A stretch of 64,000 nt of DNA from Chara braunii (taxonomy: Eukaryota; Streptophyta; Charophyceae; Charales; Characeae). The notes beneath the pieces are model-generated. The model had not been told where the DNA came from. It was given only the letters and a program-made list of their open reading frames with translations, and ran no database searches. The number at the start of each line of letters is the position of its first letter. Position 1 is the stretch's first letter. The DNA is taken from assembly GCA_003427395.1 (NCBI GenBank), contig BFEA01000028.1:1249521-1313520 (forward strand), read 5' to 3'. The translations under genes and the position numbers were made by a program. Of the stretch, positions 42,355-55,469 are shown one piece after another.

Positions 42355-43244
42355 CATCGTTCCACCTCTCCCTAATGACGAAAAAAAAAATGCGAAATTT
42401 GTTTTCACATTCGCGGGCGTAAGGGCGAGCCCTACAAAAATGAGGGCTCCCCAACCAAAACGGACGCAAACGCAAGAACGGTCGTGGAGGTGACTTGAAA
42501 GTAGGGGTGGCGCCCTTACTTTCCACGGGAAAACTGCCGACATTTTTGTTTTTTTTTTTCCTCAGGTGTTTCCTTCCCGTTCCTGGTCCAAACGCTGGGT
42601 TGTCCGATACACCATGGGACGGCGGTTCCACGATAGTCTCCAACGGGCAGCGCCGTGGCCCGGCTGTGGCCATGCGGTACCTCCGGCTAGCCGTTTCGGC
42701 TTGCGTGTGGAGACGACTGTTGCGGGGGTCACCGCGGAGGCGGGCGCGCGAGTGTCGTTGGTGGCGTCTGTTTCGAATTGGGTGGTATGCGCTGCCCGTC
42801 GCCTGCTGGGCCTTTTCCGCGAGCTGCTATATTGCACTCCTCTGCTACCGCGCTTTGTCGTCATCGAAAGGTAGCAGATCTGTGTGTCATGTTTGGCTGC
42901 AGGCGCGCATGGCTGACATGGTGAGGAAGCTAGCTCTCCTAATTTGTCCTGATTGGGGCAGTGGTGCTGCTCATAGCTCTGCACGCGTGCCACCTGGCTG
43001 GTGCTCGCATCCAGCGTGGAAGGAGGAAGGGGTTGAAGACGCTTCGACAGGGCGCATCGGGGAGCAAAAGGATGGGGGACGAATACAGTCGGGGTTGTGA
43101 GGGTTTTGGGATGGGGAGGAGGGCGTACGGGGGAGGGAGTGGAATGCAACACAATCTCCACCACAAGTTTGATCCAAATTTGTATTCGCATCTCCTCCCC
43201 CTTTTACTTCCACCGAGAGCCTAGCGGCATATGGCAATCCCATC
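42355..43244. other. No gene recognised
   Basis: Overlapping frames on both strands between 42500 and 43200 with no family resemblance. Confidence 0.35.
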
Positions 43245-43494
43245 TGCCATAGTCGCTCTTCCGCATCGCAAGCTCTCTTCCCTGCCTTCATGCGCACATG
43301 GCACGACTTGGAGTCCAGGTTCATCTGCAGCTCCAACAGTCCCGCTATCCAAAGGGAGTTTCGAGGTGAACCCGCTGCTAGACGGTTCGTTTAGTCTTTC
43401 GCCACTATGTGCAAGTCCGACGAACGGCCCGTACACTAGCGTGGCTGTGACCTCCGCCAAAGTTTTCCTCTGGCCTCGCCCTACTCAGGTGCCA

Positions 43495-43560
43495 CCCTGC
43501 GCAGTGGGCTGTGCTAATCTTCTATTTATCATCCCAATTCTACCGGATGTCTCGAAGGAC
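43495..43560 (-). pseudogene. U6-like segment
   Basis: Minus strand GTCCTTCGAGACATCCGG TA ... AATTGGGATGAT ... AGATTAGCACAG, ending about at the U6 internal stem-loop (CTGCGCAGGG). The ACAGAGA box is altered. Confidence 0.75.
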
Positions 43561-43792
43561 GAACGATTGCGCGTCAGTATCGCTGCAAGCCTTCCCCAGC
43601 GCCCCCTCCCTGCCGCCGCCCTACTCAAGCATAGCTCAGTCCCAAAGGGCACACTCACACTCAAACCTCTCACCACAGATCGAGCCCGCTGGCTGGTGCA
43701 TCCGAGGTAAGTACCCACCGGCTCGGTGCATGCAAGCCCCCTATGTCCGCTTCGAGTCGGACAGAGGAGTTTCGCTTAGCACTCTGAAGTCA

Positions 43793-43850
43793 ACTGGACC
43801 ATACTAATCTTACCTGAATCGCCCCAATTTTAACGATTGTCCCGAGGGGC
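43793..43850 (-). pseudogene. U6-like segment
   Basis: Minus strand GCCCCTCGGGACAATCGTTA AAATTGGGGCGATTCAGGTA AGATTAGTATGGTCC. The 5' half of U6 is well kept, while the 3' half is lost. Confidence 0.78.
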
Positions 43851-44788
43851 AAACGGCAGTCCCATGAGTGGGATTGCACATGATTTCATCTGAGATGTGA
43901 TCTACGCCTCAATAGTTCATAGGTGCACCAGCCCCGCCAGGCTCTAGGGCATCAACACCTCAAATCCGGCACCGAAATTGGTACCGTCCATGAGCGAAGA
44001 TGGGACAAGAACAAAAGGAGCCAAAATAAAATAAAATAGAAATAAAAATAAATCATGAGAAAGTGAGGAAAGGGAGAAACCTTTGGCACCCTCCTTTGGT
44101 CCTGCCAATCGGGCCCATGGTTGGGTTTGGTAAAAAAAACAAGGGGAATAACCTCGTCAGGCCCTAAATCCCCTTGGTTCCTCGATAATGCTCTAATGCT
44201 CCTGCATGGCTTTCCGTAGGCTTCAATCCCTGAATTCTCCTGATGAAAATCCGATATCGTACCCAATAGTACTAGATTCAAGGACGACACTAGCAGCCGT
44301 GCAAATCTATATAAGTAGATGATGTGCGATGCTCGCTTCTGCGAACACGTACCAAGGCCGCACCTTGGCCTACTGTCTAAATCCATGGCCGTTGGGCTCC
44401 CGCGCCTACCGCGCGGAGACCTTTGCCCACGTTCTATCCCTTCCACACTCGAATTACCACCAAAAAGTTGCACTACTATCGATGTTGTTTTCCGCATGAG
44501 CGCACGCACGTCATAGTCACATCAACAAAAAATCACTTAGTCCTAGTTTAATCAAAGTCAGAAGTTGGCCGGCAAACACGCAGGCTCTATAACATCAATT
44601 AAAAAAATCACGCGTGCCTTAAAACTGTGCCCCCCCACACTCTCTACTTTTAGTCAACCATCCAGTCAACGTAAACGAAACACAACCACGACTCGCGTGG
44701 TGTATTTAAAATTCCGAATCAAACTCTTTTTTTGTCACTTGCAAAAACCAGGGCAGATACCCTTATAAGGGTATTCGCACCAACAACG

Positions 44789-44961
44789 GGAGTTGCAAAA
44801 ACGAGTTATAATTGCACTATGGGCCAAGATACAGTTTGCAATTGCGATTCGGGCAATGTATACAACACATCTTTCTGGCCAGATAAGGTGCCCGAAGTGT
44901 GATTGCAAACTGTATTTTGCCCCATCATGATAGTGCAATTACAACTCGTTTTTGTGACTCC
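44789..44961. mobile_element. MITE with about 50-bp inverted ends, copy 1
   Basis: The left end GGAGTTGCAAAAACGAGTTA TAATTGCACTATGGGCCAAGATACAGTTTGC is matched by the reverse complement of the right end. About 170 bp long and non-coding. A relative is at 57396-57634. Confidence 0.87.
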
Positions 44962-45042
44962 TGCGTAGTTATCCCCTCCGAAAAAGCAAAACAAAAAATA
45001 AGAATACCTTAGAGTTATGAGGGTTCACTCGAGGCTGTTGTT

Positions 45043-45300
45043 ATGTTCAAAGATTTGCTCTTGTTCGATGTCGGAATGACACTGGGCGGTGTTGGGGCAT
45101 CACCTCGGAACCTGCTCTTCGTGCGGGAATTAGGCCTGGTACAGAGATCTGGGGACGCTTTGGGTTGGGCATTCCAAAGGACAACTAGGGTTGTTGTCAA
45201 GAGAACGCTGGTCAGAGTTTGGCCGAGTCGTGTTGCCCTGTAACCTAGCAGGTTGGGGACGTCAAGCCTGGAAGAGCCTGGCAGGGAACAAGATAGTTTT
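45043..45300 (+). repeat. Copy of the GCCCTGTAACC dispersed repeat
   Basis: GTTGCCCTGTAACCTAGCAG GTTGGGGA...AGCCTGGAAGAGCCTGG at 45231-45280, preceded by GCCTGGTACAGAGATCTGGG at 45137. Confidence 0.72.
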
Positions 45301-45959
45301 TGAGGGTTTGTTTTGGTTTGTTGGACAACCCATGGGTTTGAGGGTATTTGAACGTTTTTTGTGGATTTCAGTGGTGAGTGTCCGTGGTTTTCTAAATACT
45401 TCAGTAGTTTTTCTCTATGATCTGTTTTTCTTAACCGAAGTCGGGTAATGGCCCCGGTACCTCAATTCCTATGATCTGCTTTTTCTCAACCGAAGCCAGG
45501 TAATGGCCCCTGTGTCTCAAATTGTTGTGAGTGTTTTTGAATTCACGCTTTCCATCGATCCACCCGGCGGCTCATTCCTCTCCTCTCGAAGGATGTAAAC
45601 TGGAACTTCGTCTTGTCTTAATTGATCGAAAATGGGCAACTCTTCCGACACTCTTCACTTCTCTCATTTTTATCATCTTGTAAGTAGGCAATGTTTACAG
45701 ACGTTTCACTTTGGAAGATCTTCGCTCATCTTTTCGACCGGTCGTTGTGTATCTCTTCCAGAATTTTGTTGATGTCACGTGGAGTATATCTCCATCATCT
45801 GAGCTCAGAAGAACTTCTTCCGGAACTGTTCCATTAGTTTCTGGGGTAATCTCCCACCCCGAGGAACATCGAAATCAAAGGATACGTTGAAGTAATCTCG
45901 GGAACTACTTAGATTTGGTCATTTTTTGTTTGTGAACGGTGGATGTTTGTGTATCGCCC

Positions 45960-46358
45960 ATGTGGACTGAGCCAGCTGAACCATCGAAAGGACAGCTCCC
46001 CAAGCCCCCTCAGTCATGGCCCTTCCCGTATAACAAGGAGATGACGTGTGCCTTTGAGTGGGACGTACGAGAAGTTGTCGCCAAGATAGGCGACCCTTAT
46101 TACTTTTCATCGGAAGCCCGCTGTTCCGGATTTGTAAATGCTGGTTTTGTGATAGTTGATACTCACTTTTCCCCTTATTCTATTTTACTTCTCCTCAACG
46201 GGTTGATTGTCGTCCCGAGGCCGATTCTTGCACCCCACTGGCCTTGTACTTGTGCAGCGATTGTCGCCACACAGAGCGCTTTCAGGCCAACGGATTCCAC
46301 TATAGACACGTGGCGAGGAGGAATACAAGCAAAAAGCAGTAAGACTGCAACCCTCTGA
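45960..46358 (+). CDS. Hypothetical ORF, about 132 aa, related to the ORF at 32581
   Basis: First in-frame ATG at 45960. Residues from about 50 (NAGFVIVDTHFSP, then LLNGLIVVPRP) match the 32581 ORF, as does an upstream DVREVV. The matching block is flanked by unlike sequence in both, so a protein-level constraint or an old duplication is possible. There is no known domain and no signal peptide. Coding status is uncertain. Confidence 0.38.
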   Translation: MWTEPAEPSKGQLPKPPQSWPFPYNKEMTCAFEWDVREVVAKIGDPYYFSSEARCSGFVNAGFVIVDTHFSPYSILLLLNGLIVVPRPILAPHWPCTCAAIVATQSAFRPTDSTIDTWRGGIQAKSSKTATL

Positions 46359-48252
46359 CTCAGATTCAGAGCTTTTTGCTGAGCTTCATCGGTCCCTTGT
46401 GCGAAACCGAAATCCGATGTGCGTCCCCCCTCTCTTTTGACGCAAAAAGAGGCGTTGCCCCGCGTGCATCAAAGTTCAAAGATACTTTTTGGACTAAGTG
46501 ACAATTAAGGAAGAGCCCGCTTCCCTAACCCATCTGCCCATTGTTTGTCGCTCCATATGTGGGACCACACGGGGGATTTCAGTTTTGTCTGTATCTCCAT
46601 ACTCAATTTTCCAAAAGTCCTTGGCACACCCTATTTTGCCACTTTCTGGGCCCCTTTTTCGTGCTTACGTCACTCCGACAAAGAAACCAGAGCAGGGTGT
46701 GAGGTTGAACGTCACAACACTGTCCTCCCCCCCCCCCAAAAAAAAAGGTGTAGAATCCGCCGCTAGGCCCGCCACCATCAGCAAGTCACAACATCGAAGA
46801 AACCACCAAATATTTCGCATAACCCGACAGTAAGGAGTCATGCTAAAGTTGACTTCCATCGGTGCTGAGCACCGAAGAGGAGTCCAACCGACCAGTACGC
46901 CAGCAAATTCCTCCTACAATGGGTCGTCTGAGATGTTTTTGAGGTCTGAGGACAGCTTGCTGCCTGCCAGCATTAATTGCCCTGAAAACCCAGGGGATTA
47001 AACCACCATTACTTGGCCCATACATCGGTCGGGGGCCGTTGTCGTTAATGGCCCACAACTTCCGGGCTTCGGGGTACCAGACCTCAATGGTTGGAAGCGC
47101 CAGCTAAAACAAAGTTGAAATGACGTCATGGCGGTTCGGGAAAACTTGGTGCGCAGGGGGTCGGTTGGCTCGGCATCGATAGTTGGGCCAAGTACTGGTG
47201 GTTTAACTGCGCAAAAGAATTAGCAAGGAAGGGAGTAGCCTTTTCAGCCTTGTCGACGGGCGCCTGACAAATCTATAACCAGCTAGCGCTCCCTTCATAC
47301 AGTGTGCCTTTCTATCGGAAATCTGAAATAGAGCATCGAAAAATGACTGCTTTTTGTCATGCTAATTATCAGAAAGCATCTGAGAGCGTATCTGAGAATA
47401 ACAGCCCGGCGGACCAATTTTACACAAGACTTGACTAACTTATGGCGGGAGGTGCAGTTGGCAGTTGGTTCGAGAAGGGATTGAAGAGTATGGTGATGGG
47501 CCCCAGACACCAGTCTCCAGGGGGCGATCGGAGAACTGCTGCGACAACCATCCACCTCTACCAGTCATTCTCTTCTCTGCCGTGCAGGGGGTTCCTCTTA
47601 CCCTCAGCCAAACCAATCAAGATCTATCAGGGTGCCCATTAGGAGAGGAAAAAGATCAAGAAATTCAGAGGGAGGGGGAAGCAGGTTATTGTATCCAATT
47701 GCAGTCCAGTCGCTGAAGCGTAGCCGGTAGTTTTTTTGGGTGGCATCCAACCGTTGCTGGTCTGAAATTACCTGGGTTTCCATCCCAGCCACCCGACAAT
47801 CAAAGCTTGAAAAGGTACCGGCTGAACACGTTGATCCTACCTGGGCCTAATTTGGAACGGGCCCAATATACCACTGTCCAAACCAGGTTCAAGGCTAACC
47901 TAGCCACGGTAACTGCCCAATTCATGACAAATCAGCCTGTGCCTAGTCCTAATGCGGGAAATTCCCAGGTCCCAAATCAACAAACACATCAAACAGAACA
48001 ATAGCCTTGGGTAAGCTAGGGGAAGGACAATAGGATGTGTCCGTGGGTGCTGGCCTGCCCTGCTTAGGTAATCCTGCTGGGTTGGGTCTGTAGAAGATTG
48101 CATGAGCCTGGCGTCTGAAGTTCCCGTACGGCAAGGTTTGTCTGCTTCAGCTTCCATCAGTGTTGGGAGGTTGGCCCAGCCTTGGTGCTTATCACTGTTG
48201 TCTGGTTCAAGTTGCCCTCAATACTGATAGGGTGATGGTCCTGAGTGTTGGT
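46359..48252. other. No gene recognised
   Basis: Contains GCATTAATTGCCCT...CAGGGGATTAAACC (46969-47001), a motif shared with 19692 and 62073. Also GAGAGGAAAAAGATCAAGAAAT (47643-47664), which resembles 62277-62300. Confidence 0.4.
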
Positions 48253-48756
48253 CACACTGAGGGCATACTCACGCGAGGACCAAAAGACTTAAAATCCCAA
48301 AATTTGAGTCATTTTTCGGGTCACACTAGAGAGGCTCGCGACCCAAATGCCTTAAACGATGACCCTTCTGTCAGCGGCCTGCGGGGCCGCGGGCGTAACC
48401 TTTTTTATACCACCTCCGAAGGTGGTCTCAAATTACCTTTCATTTTTTTTCTTTTTACGTTTGCGAATTGAAGAGAAACGTAGACGAAGAAAACAGCCCG
48501 CCAAACAACTGAACGTGCGACCAGGAACATTTACGTTGTAGATAAGGCCCAAGCGTTATACAAGGGTGAAAAAAAAACAATCCATCTTTTCGTTTCGTCC
48601 TCCCCCGTGTGATCCGGTGCACGTGCCCTAAAGGCAAAGTGTTAGGGTTGTGACTTCGTCCTTTCTGGACGAGGGCCGCCCGTGTCACCACACGGGAACC
48701 AAATGCCTAAAAAAAACAGAACCAAATGCCTCAAATTTTTGAGACTTTTGGTCCCC

Positions 48757-51700
48757 GTTGTCGAGCGCATCGGTCCCACAGGGGGATCCTCCCGGCCGCG
48801 TCACACAGGATTTTGCAGGACTTCGTCGTAGAGCGCGGGTTGCCGCTCCGACCGAGTGCGCCAGCCGTACCTCTCGCGAGCCCCTACGACAGGATAGGGT
48901 CACACGAGGCACGTCTTACCTCCACCCGCGGGAGCTGTCACCATCCCTTGGGTGGGCATATCCCCGCCGAAATACCGAACCACATGCGAAATCTTTTCGT
49001 ATACAATCGCAGAGGTGGCCCGACCGAGGGCGTTTCTCGTTCGTTGTAGCATAGGGGGTACGCGTGGTCAACGCCCCTCAATCGGACCCGCATGTGAATC
49101 GATCCATTGGGAGGTTAAGGTCTCAAACACGACTCTTCGTCGGTCGACTAGGACGCATCCTACATACCACGTGTTATACCACAACACTCACACACACGGA
49201 AGGACACAAACAACATAACAACACAATAACACTCCTAGTCCCTTCAGTGTCCGACCCATAACCTTTTAACATGGAAATCGGTTAGGCGTTGTGCATGAGA
49301 CTTAAGATAAAATCACGCGGGCGCAGGGCTTTCTCATATCGGCTAGCCATGTAAGCATACGCAAGCAGTCGTTACGATGGAGTACTGTATAGTACCTAAA
49401 ATCATGCGACCCTCAATGATCTCGATGTCACATTTTGACACTTAAGTATCGGTGGACACGCGCCTTGAGGGGTCAATCTCTCGACGCTAGACAACCGCCA
49501 AGGCGGTTGATCACCACACCCTCTTCTGCACCCTGTGGAGAGTGGGTGGTACACGGGTTCATACTTGTGGTGGCAATCGTCTCTTATTGCGCTAGAGACC
49601 AACTCCACCATCCAGGGCGTGGAGAGAACTCAAGGGGTTTGACTTTGACGGTTGTCACGAACTATAACGTTCAACTATAAAATTCTAAAAAGCAAAAAGA
49701 TAAAAGGGGAATGTCCCTTTTCTCTCAACGCATAATCTGTTTAACCTTTGCGCACGGTCACAATAGGTCGCGCGAACATCCAACGCGTATGTATGTACGT
49801 ATATATAGAAGGTTATAAATATATGACGATCACTTCTCACAATCACAACGGGACTCCTCTCAACCATATATACTTAAGTGATCGCAGGCAGTCGAATCCA
49901 AAGTTTGAACCACCAAACATACCTGTTATCACAGCAAAGATTCAACCAAAAATTCATGCACTACACGGGGTCAACTTCAACTATTCTTTGCGTTCACACC
50001 CCCCGCTTTAGCCATACAAACCTCACTCTTTGTGCAACTCTCAAAATAAAATACTCAGCATCTTTATTAAACGGTCATTCAAATAAAGTCCAGGTAAAAA
50101 CACAACGAAACAAATCTAACCACAGGGCTAAAGCCTTTAGGTTGAGTGGCAAAAGTGGTTTGGAGTTGAGTCGAAAACCAACGAATCGGCAACCGACCTG
50201 TTATCATCATAGTAGAAAATAATCTAACTCTCCAAATTCTGCAAAATTTCGGCAGCGCTTCCCGTAGGAAAAATGTCTTTTCAAAATTTTTAGGTGTCCA
50301 AAAATGACTAACTCTTTCAGATCTCTAAAATTTCGGCAACGCTTCCCGTAGGAACAGGAGACTGCCAAGATTTATACAAAGTTAAAAATGCAAGGACAAA
50401 TTTTAAACACAACTATACTTGGGACCAACTTCTGACATTTACTTGATAGTTAGAACCAGAGATAGTTTGCACGATCCCTTATTGAAGACGACATCGTGAG
50501 CTAACACCGATCCTAACTCCTAGTAAGGTCAGTCATATCTTATCCCAAGTTTCTCTTTCATCATCCATCTCTCCTACCTATAGCTCCAGCACTTAGCGAG
50601 CACCTAAAGCAACTAACCTACTGAAAGAGAAGTCCCCAGAGATAGCCTCAAAAACATACACATGTGAGTATAACAATATCTCTCGCCAACCCTCAGGTTC
50701 CTTTCCATGTCGCATAGTTTGTTAAAAAAACCTTGTTATTCTCTTTTACCCTTCCTTACATACGACATAGGATTAGCCAACCCAACTTATGGATGTGACT
50801 GACCTGTCAGTTTATATGACTAAGTCACACCAACTTATGGTGCCCTAGTCTGGTAGCACAAGTATACGTAGGGCATAGGATCAAATCACACCAACTTATG
50901 GTGTGACCATTTTCTCCCTAGACGATTTACATAAGGCGTATGACCGGGCCGCACCAACTTATGGTGAGGCTAGTCAGCCTGAACGCTCGGCATACACAAA
51001 GAACCGAACCTCCTCAACTTATGAGGGGTCAGCCTTCGCTTGAACAAACGACAAAAGGCATGACTAGAACACACCAACTTATGATGCGTCTGGCCAGCCC
51101 AAACGGTGACATATGGCGTAGAACCAGGCTACCCAACTTATGAGTAGTCCAACCCAGCCTAGACAAAACCACATGCACGAATGACCAAACAACCCACAAC
51201 TTATGCGTTCGCCCAACCTTCGCAATACAACCATGTTCAACGAATAAACATAAGGCATAAAACTCACCACACCAACTTATGATGTGATTGGCCTCCGCCT
51301 GAACGAGTGACATAAGGCGTATGACCGGGCCGCACCAACTTATCGTGAGGCTGGTCAGCCTAAACTTTCGGCATATACAAATAACAAAGCCGCCTCAACT
51401 TATGAAGGGCTCAGCCTCTGCCTAAATAAATGACGAAAGACATATGACCATGATACACTAACTTATGATGTACCTAGCCAGCCCACACGATGACATATAG
51501 CGTAGAACTAGGCTACTCAACTTATGAGTAGTCTAGCCCGCCTAAACAAGCAACAAGCCCGTGTGACTGAACAGCCTGCAACTTATGTGTTCGCTCAGCC
51601 TCCGCAGCACAACTACATTCAATAAGTAGAGTCACAAGTTCTTTCTTTCTTTAGACGAGTGGTCAAGTCACCTCAACTTATGAGGCTCCCCATCCAAACA

Positions 51701-54700
51701 TCAGCTTATGTTTAGAAAGAGAAATAGCCAAGTTTTATATTATCTCTCTGCCCTTTGTGTTATCAGGGGCATAGGACCAACTACCCAACTTATGGATGAG
51801 TCAACCTGCCCAAAGTTACCACTTAATTTTATACTCTGAATCTTATTTTCTCCTCTGCTTTATCTGCTACCGGCTTATATGGTAGATCTCCCAACTTATG
51901 ACATTAAACCTGCCAATGATATACATAGTATATAGTTATATCAGATTGTATACTCAAGTTCCACTTATGTTCGCGGCTCATGACTTGATCACACCAACTT
52001 ATGGTGTGACTAGCCTGCCAAAACAAGTAAACATTAGTTATAGGATTGATCCACACCAACTTATGGTGGGGTTAGTTTCTGCCTAGACAATCGACATAAG
52101 GCGTATGACCGGGCTGCACCAACTTATGGTGAGGCTGGTCAGCCTGAACATTTGACATACACAAAGAACTGAACCACCTCAACTTATGAGGGGTCCAACC
52201 TTTGCCTGAACAAAACGACGAAAGGCATATAACTAAACCACACCAACTTATGGTGTGGCTAGTCAGCCCATACAATGACATATAAGGTAGAACCAGGCTA
52301 CTCAACTTATGAGTAGTCTAGCTCCACCTAAACAAGCAACATGTGCGTGTGGCTGAACAACCCACAACTTATTCGTTCGCTCAGCCTCCACAACAAAACA
52401 ACAAATAATGTCACAATTTCATTTTGTCTGAATTCCCACAGATAATCTTACCTTGTCATACATACTTGCCAATTTTACCTTTCAGATTATGTCATGAACT
52501 CAAAACAAACAAAAACAATTAACTTTCTCAGTCATACTTACAGACACACAATAACAAAGGGTAATACAGTTTAAGGGAAGGGATCACACACGTAAAATGA
52601 GCATTATACCTTAGTGTTCTCTGCCTCCAGAACCTCACCTGGGCTCCAGCAGAGCTCCCTCAATCGATGGGTGGACCTCCCACAAGGTCTTGCTGCGGTC
52701 CTACAGGTTGCAATCCCGCCTGCCGCCTTCCTCTCGTAACCTTAGACCAAACTTAGAGTAAGAAGGGCAGAAGGAGGGGTTTCAAACACTCGAGATACAA
52801 GTGAGGGTCAACTCAACTTACGTGAGAGGGCCTTGTAATCTTCAAACGTCTAAGGGCCCCGCAATGGCAGCCAACGACGCAACTCAGATGATCAAGAACA
52901 CGGTCAGAACGCAGAGTAACACTCCCCTGATGGCTCTTCAACCCGCAACAGTGACCTCGTTGTAGAGTCCGTTCACTCCTCCAATGCTACAATGGCTCGA
53001 GGTAGTGGACGGCGGGAATCATAGCAAGTGAATATAGTATGGGGCAGACTCGGCGAAGTGCCGCAGGATACGGCAAAACTCAACAAAGCCTCAACAAGAT
53101 GCAACATTGATTCTCGGTAGGTCCAACTGTCCTATGGATCTCAGCTAGTCGCACCGAAAATACGAGGGAACACAATGATGCATTCCGAACGCATGGGGCA
53201 GCGCACAGTGGGTGCACAACGAAAACGTGGGTGTACTCAGCAAACCATGGCTAGCACAACACAACACAACAATGCCACACAGACAAAGCAAGACTCAACA
53301 ATCGAGCCCAACAGTGTGATAGCCGTATGCATAACGTCTCGTCAAGTTACATTGTACACAACAATGTGAGGCAAGGCCCAGCAGCAACGAAAGCACAACA
53401 GGATACGGGGTGTACAGCGAACCAACGCCACGCACCAACTAGCATGGTGAACTACAACGGATGTTGTGCAACAACATTAGACATCAGATAGCCTCGTCCC
53501 TCCTCATTAGACTGTCACAGAGGCAGCAACATCCCTCGAAAGCACGACGGTATCGTCGGACTCGACTTCAGCATACCGACCGAAGATCGATTTGGTAATG
53601 CTTCCAGACCGGATTGTGACTGAAACAGCCTCAGTGTAGGCAAACCTTGACCACGCAAGCCACCGCCTTAGCCAGGAGCAGTTGGTTTGGAAACGCCAAG
53701 TTACGAGTATAAGAAAAAATCACGCCTTGACTGAAGTGACAAGTCAAAATAGGATCACGACGAACATGCCACTACGACCTTGTAGGAGAACCCCACAACC
53801 AATATGGCAAAGTACGAGTGATCATTACTACTGTAAGCACGGACGAGATGGTTTTTTTTGGCGGTGAAAACGAATCTTATTCCCTTCGTCTACACTCCTC
53901 TGCATTCCAAATGTGCAAAATGAGAATGAATCCTCCACTAGATCAGGACCAGATGCAGTGTCAGGTAAGCATCATCACTACACCGAGCACATCAAGCAAC
54001 TTATAGACGATGAGCACCCTGGTGAACAGTACGGCCAGCAAAGCGAGCGTAAGAGATGCGAAATCATGCAACGCTCAGAAGAAGAGTACTTCTGCGACGG
54101 TGATCACACAGTCGTTGGTGGTATGATCTCGGCGGTAGCAGGTAGTAGGACCGCGATGATGGTAAGTGAGAAGGCGAATCAGCAGAACGACAGATGCAGT
54201 GCTAACTATCGTGATCCGTACAACCACTACTACGATTGACACGATTATCATTACGATCCGATCATAACAAGGCTCGTAACAAACACAAGTCGGCCCTTGC
54301 TCCGCTCCTATCAGACGAGCAAAACGAGAATGAATCTCCCGTTAGAATACGGGAAGATGCATAGTGTCAGGACCTTGCTGCTGCGTCCGCATTCTGACAA
54401 AATGAGGACGAATCTACCACTACAATTTTCCATTTAAACTTCCTGACCAGCCACCTGATCTTGACCGGTGTTGTCCGCAATTACGCCTAAGACCGTGTTG
54501 CGATTGTTGCGCTGAAGACGATAGCCGGGGTGGTTTTGACGGAAGTAGTTTGCTCAGTGCAGCATAGAGGTAAGGACCATGATCGGCGTGGAGGAAGGTT
54601 ACGAGCATGACGCAGAGCGCGACCTTGATGATGACGAAGATCCCTAACAGAGGACAACCTTGATGATGACAAGCGTGATAGCGAGCTGGAACCCGTTGTG

Positions 54701-54790
54701 ATAGACAACGCTCCATAGCTTCACCGAATATGCAAATGAGAATGAATCTCCCGCTAGAAATCGGGAAGATTCATCGCGAGTCAAAGTCGC
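48757..54790. repeat. Multi-kb dispersed repeat, copy 2 (with hairpin array)
   Basis: Starts TTGTCGAGCGCATCGGTCCC and follows copy 1 to about 50205, then again at 52590-52870. It differs by carrying the 1.6-kb ACTTA hairpin array between the two shared blocks. The right part (53900-54780) has hairpin motifs with GAATGAATCTCCC...GGGAAGAT. Non-coding. Confidence 0.6.
50786..52380. repeat. Array of about 24 hairpins with constant ACTTA loop
   Basis: Every 50-70 bases a short inverted repeat closes the loop ACTTA. Examples: TCACACCA/TGGTGTGA (50886-50906), CCTCA/TGAGG (51012-51026), CTACTCA/TGAGTAG (51513-51531), CCACACCA/TGGTGTGG (52238-52258). Six hairpin types recur in fixed order in a larger repeat of about 376-393 bp (starts near 50942, 51318, 52104). 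Stems vary while staying complementary. Spacers often read AGTCAGCC and CATAAGGCGTATGACC. Confidence 0.92.
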
Positions 54791-54875
54791 TCATTGTCAT
54801 GCCTGCTATTGGTCAAAAAAAAGAGTGGGTCTTTCGTTAGACCCCAACCGGACGCACACACAGGTGAATCCCTCC

Positions 54876-55099
<224 letters not shown>

Positions 55100-55375
55100 G
55101 CGTAGGCGCGCGTCCAAAGAGTGTTTACCAAAGCGTTCTTGATGACAACGGCCGGCACGTGGAACACTTGCACAGTGAACGACGAACACGCTGGGGGCAG
55201 ACTCCACATTGAGGTACGTTCCCTCTTTCCCTTTCACTCACTCTGCATCTCCATTCCTCTTCTCCTTCGTCAACTCCTTTGTCATCCTCGTCTACTGGAC
55301 CGCGCTGTGCGATCTCACAAACACTCTAACCTGCGGACCGTACATACACACGCAAAGGGACACTAAAAAGAAAAA

Positions 55376-55469
55376 TGAAACCGTTTCTTGATTTATACAT
55401 ATTCTCTCCGTTCAGGTTTACACTAATCTCCTTGGTATCGTTCCAATTTCACCGGATGTCCCGAAGGAC
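55376..55469 (-). pseudogene. Near full-length U6-like copy
   Basis: The minus strand starts GTCCTTCGGGACATCCGGTG AAATTGGAACGATACCAAGG AGATTAG and still follows U6 to its 3' end (ATAAATCAAGAAACGG). The ACAGAGA box reads ACCAAGG, so splicing function is not expected. A tRNA A-box-like TAGCTCAGTTGGTA lies upstream at 55607-55594. Confidence 0.78.

Larger units (their letters stand above)
43245..44785 (-). repeat. U6/tRNA-containing dispersed repeat, copy 1
   Basis: It shares order and sequence with 55375-57230: a CACTCAAACCTCTCAC segment, U6-like pieces, a tRNA-like piece (GGTGCACCTATGAACTATTG on minus), ATAAAATA tails, then a GC-rich part and the palindrome ending GGGTATTCGC. U6-like segments lie at 43495-43560 and 43793-43850, both 5' ends facing right. 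No ORF is recognised. Confidence 0.7.

Noticed and set aside
42495-43191. Overlapping 200-codon frames on both strands
   Set aside because: No family resemblance, mutual overlap and no independent support.
50786-52380. CRISPR-like array of short palindromic repeats
   Set aside because: Stems vary between units, spacers are themselves repeated, there are no cas genes, and the setting is eukaryotic.
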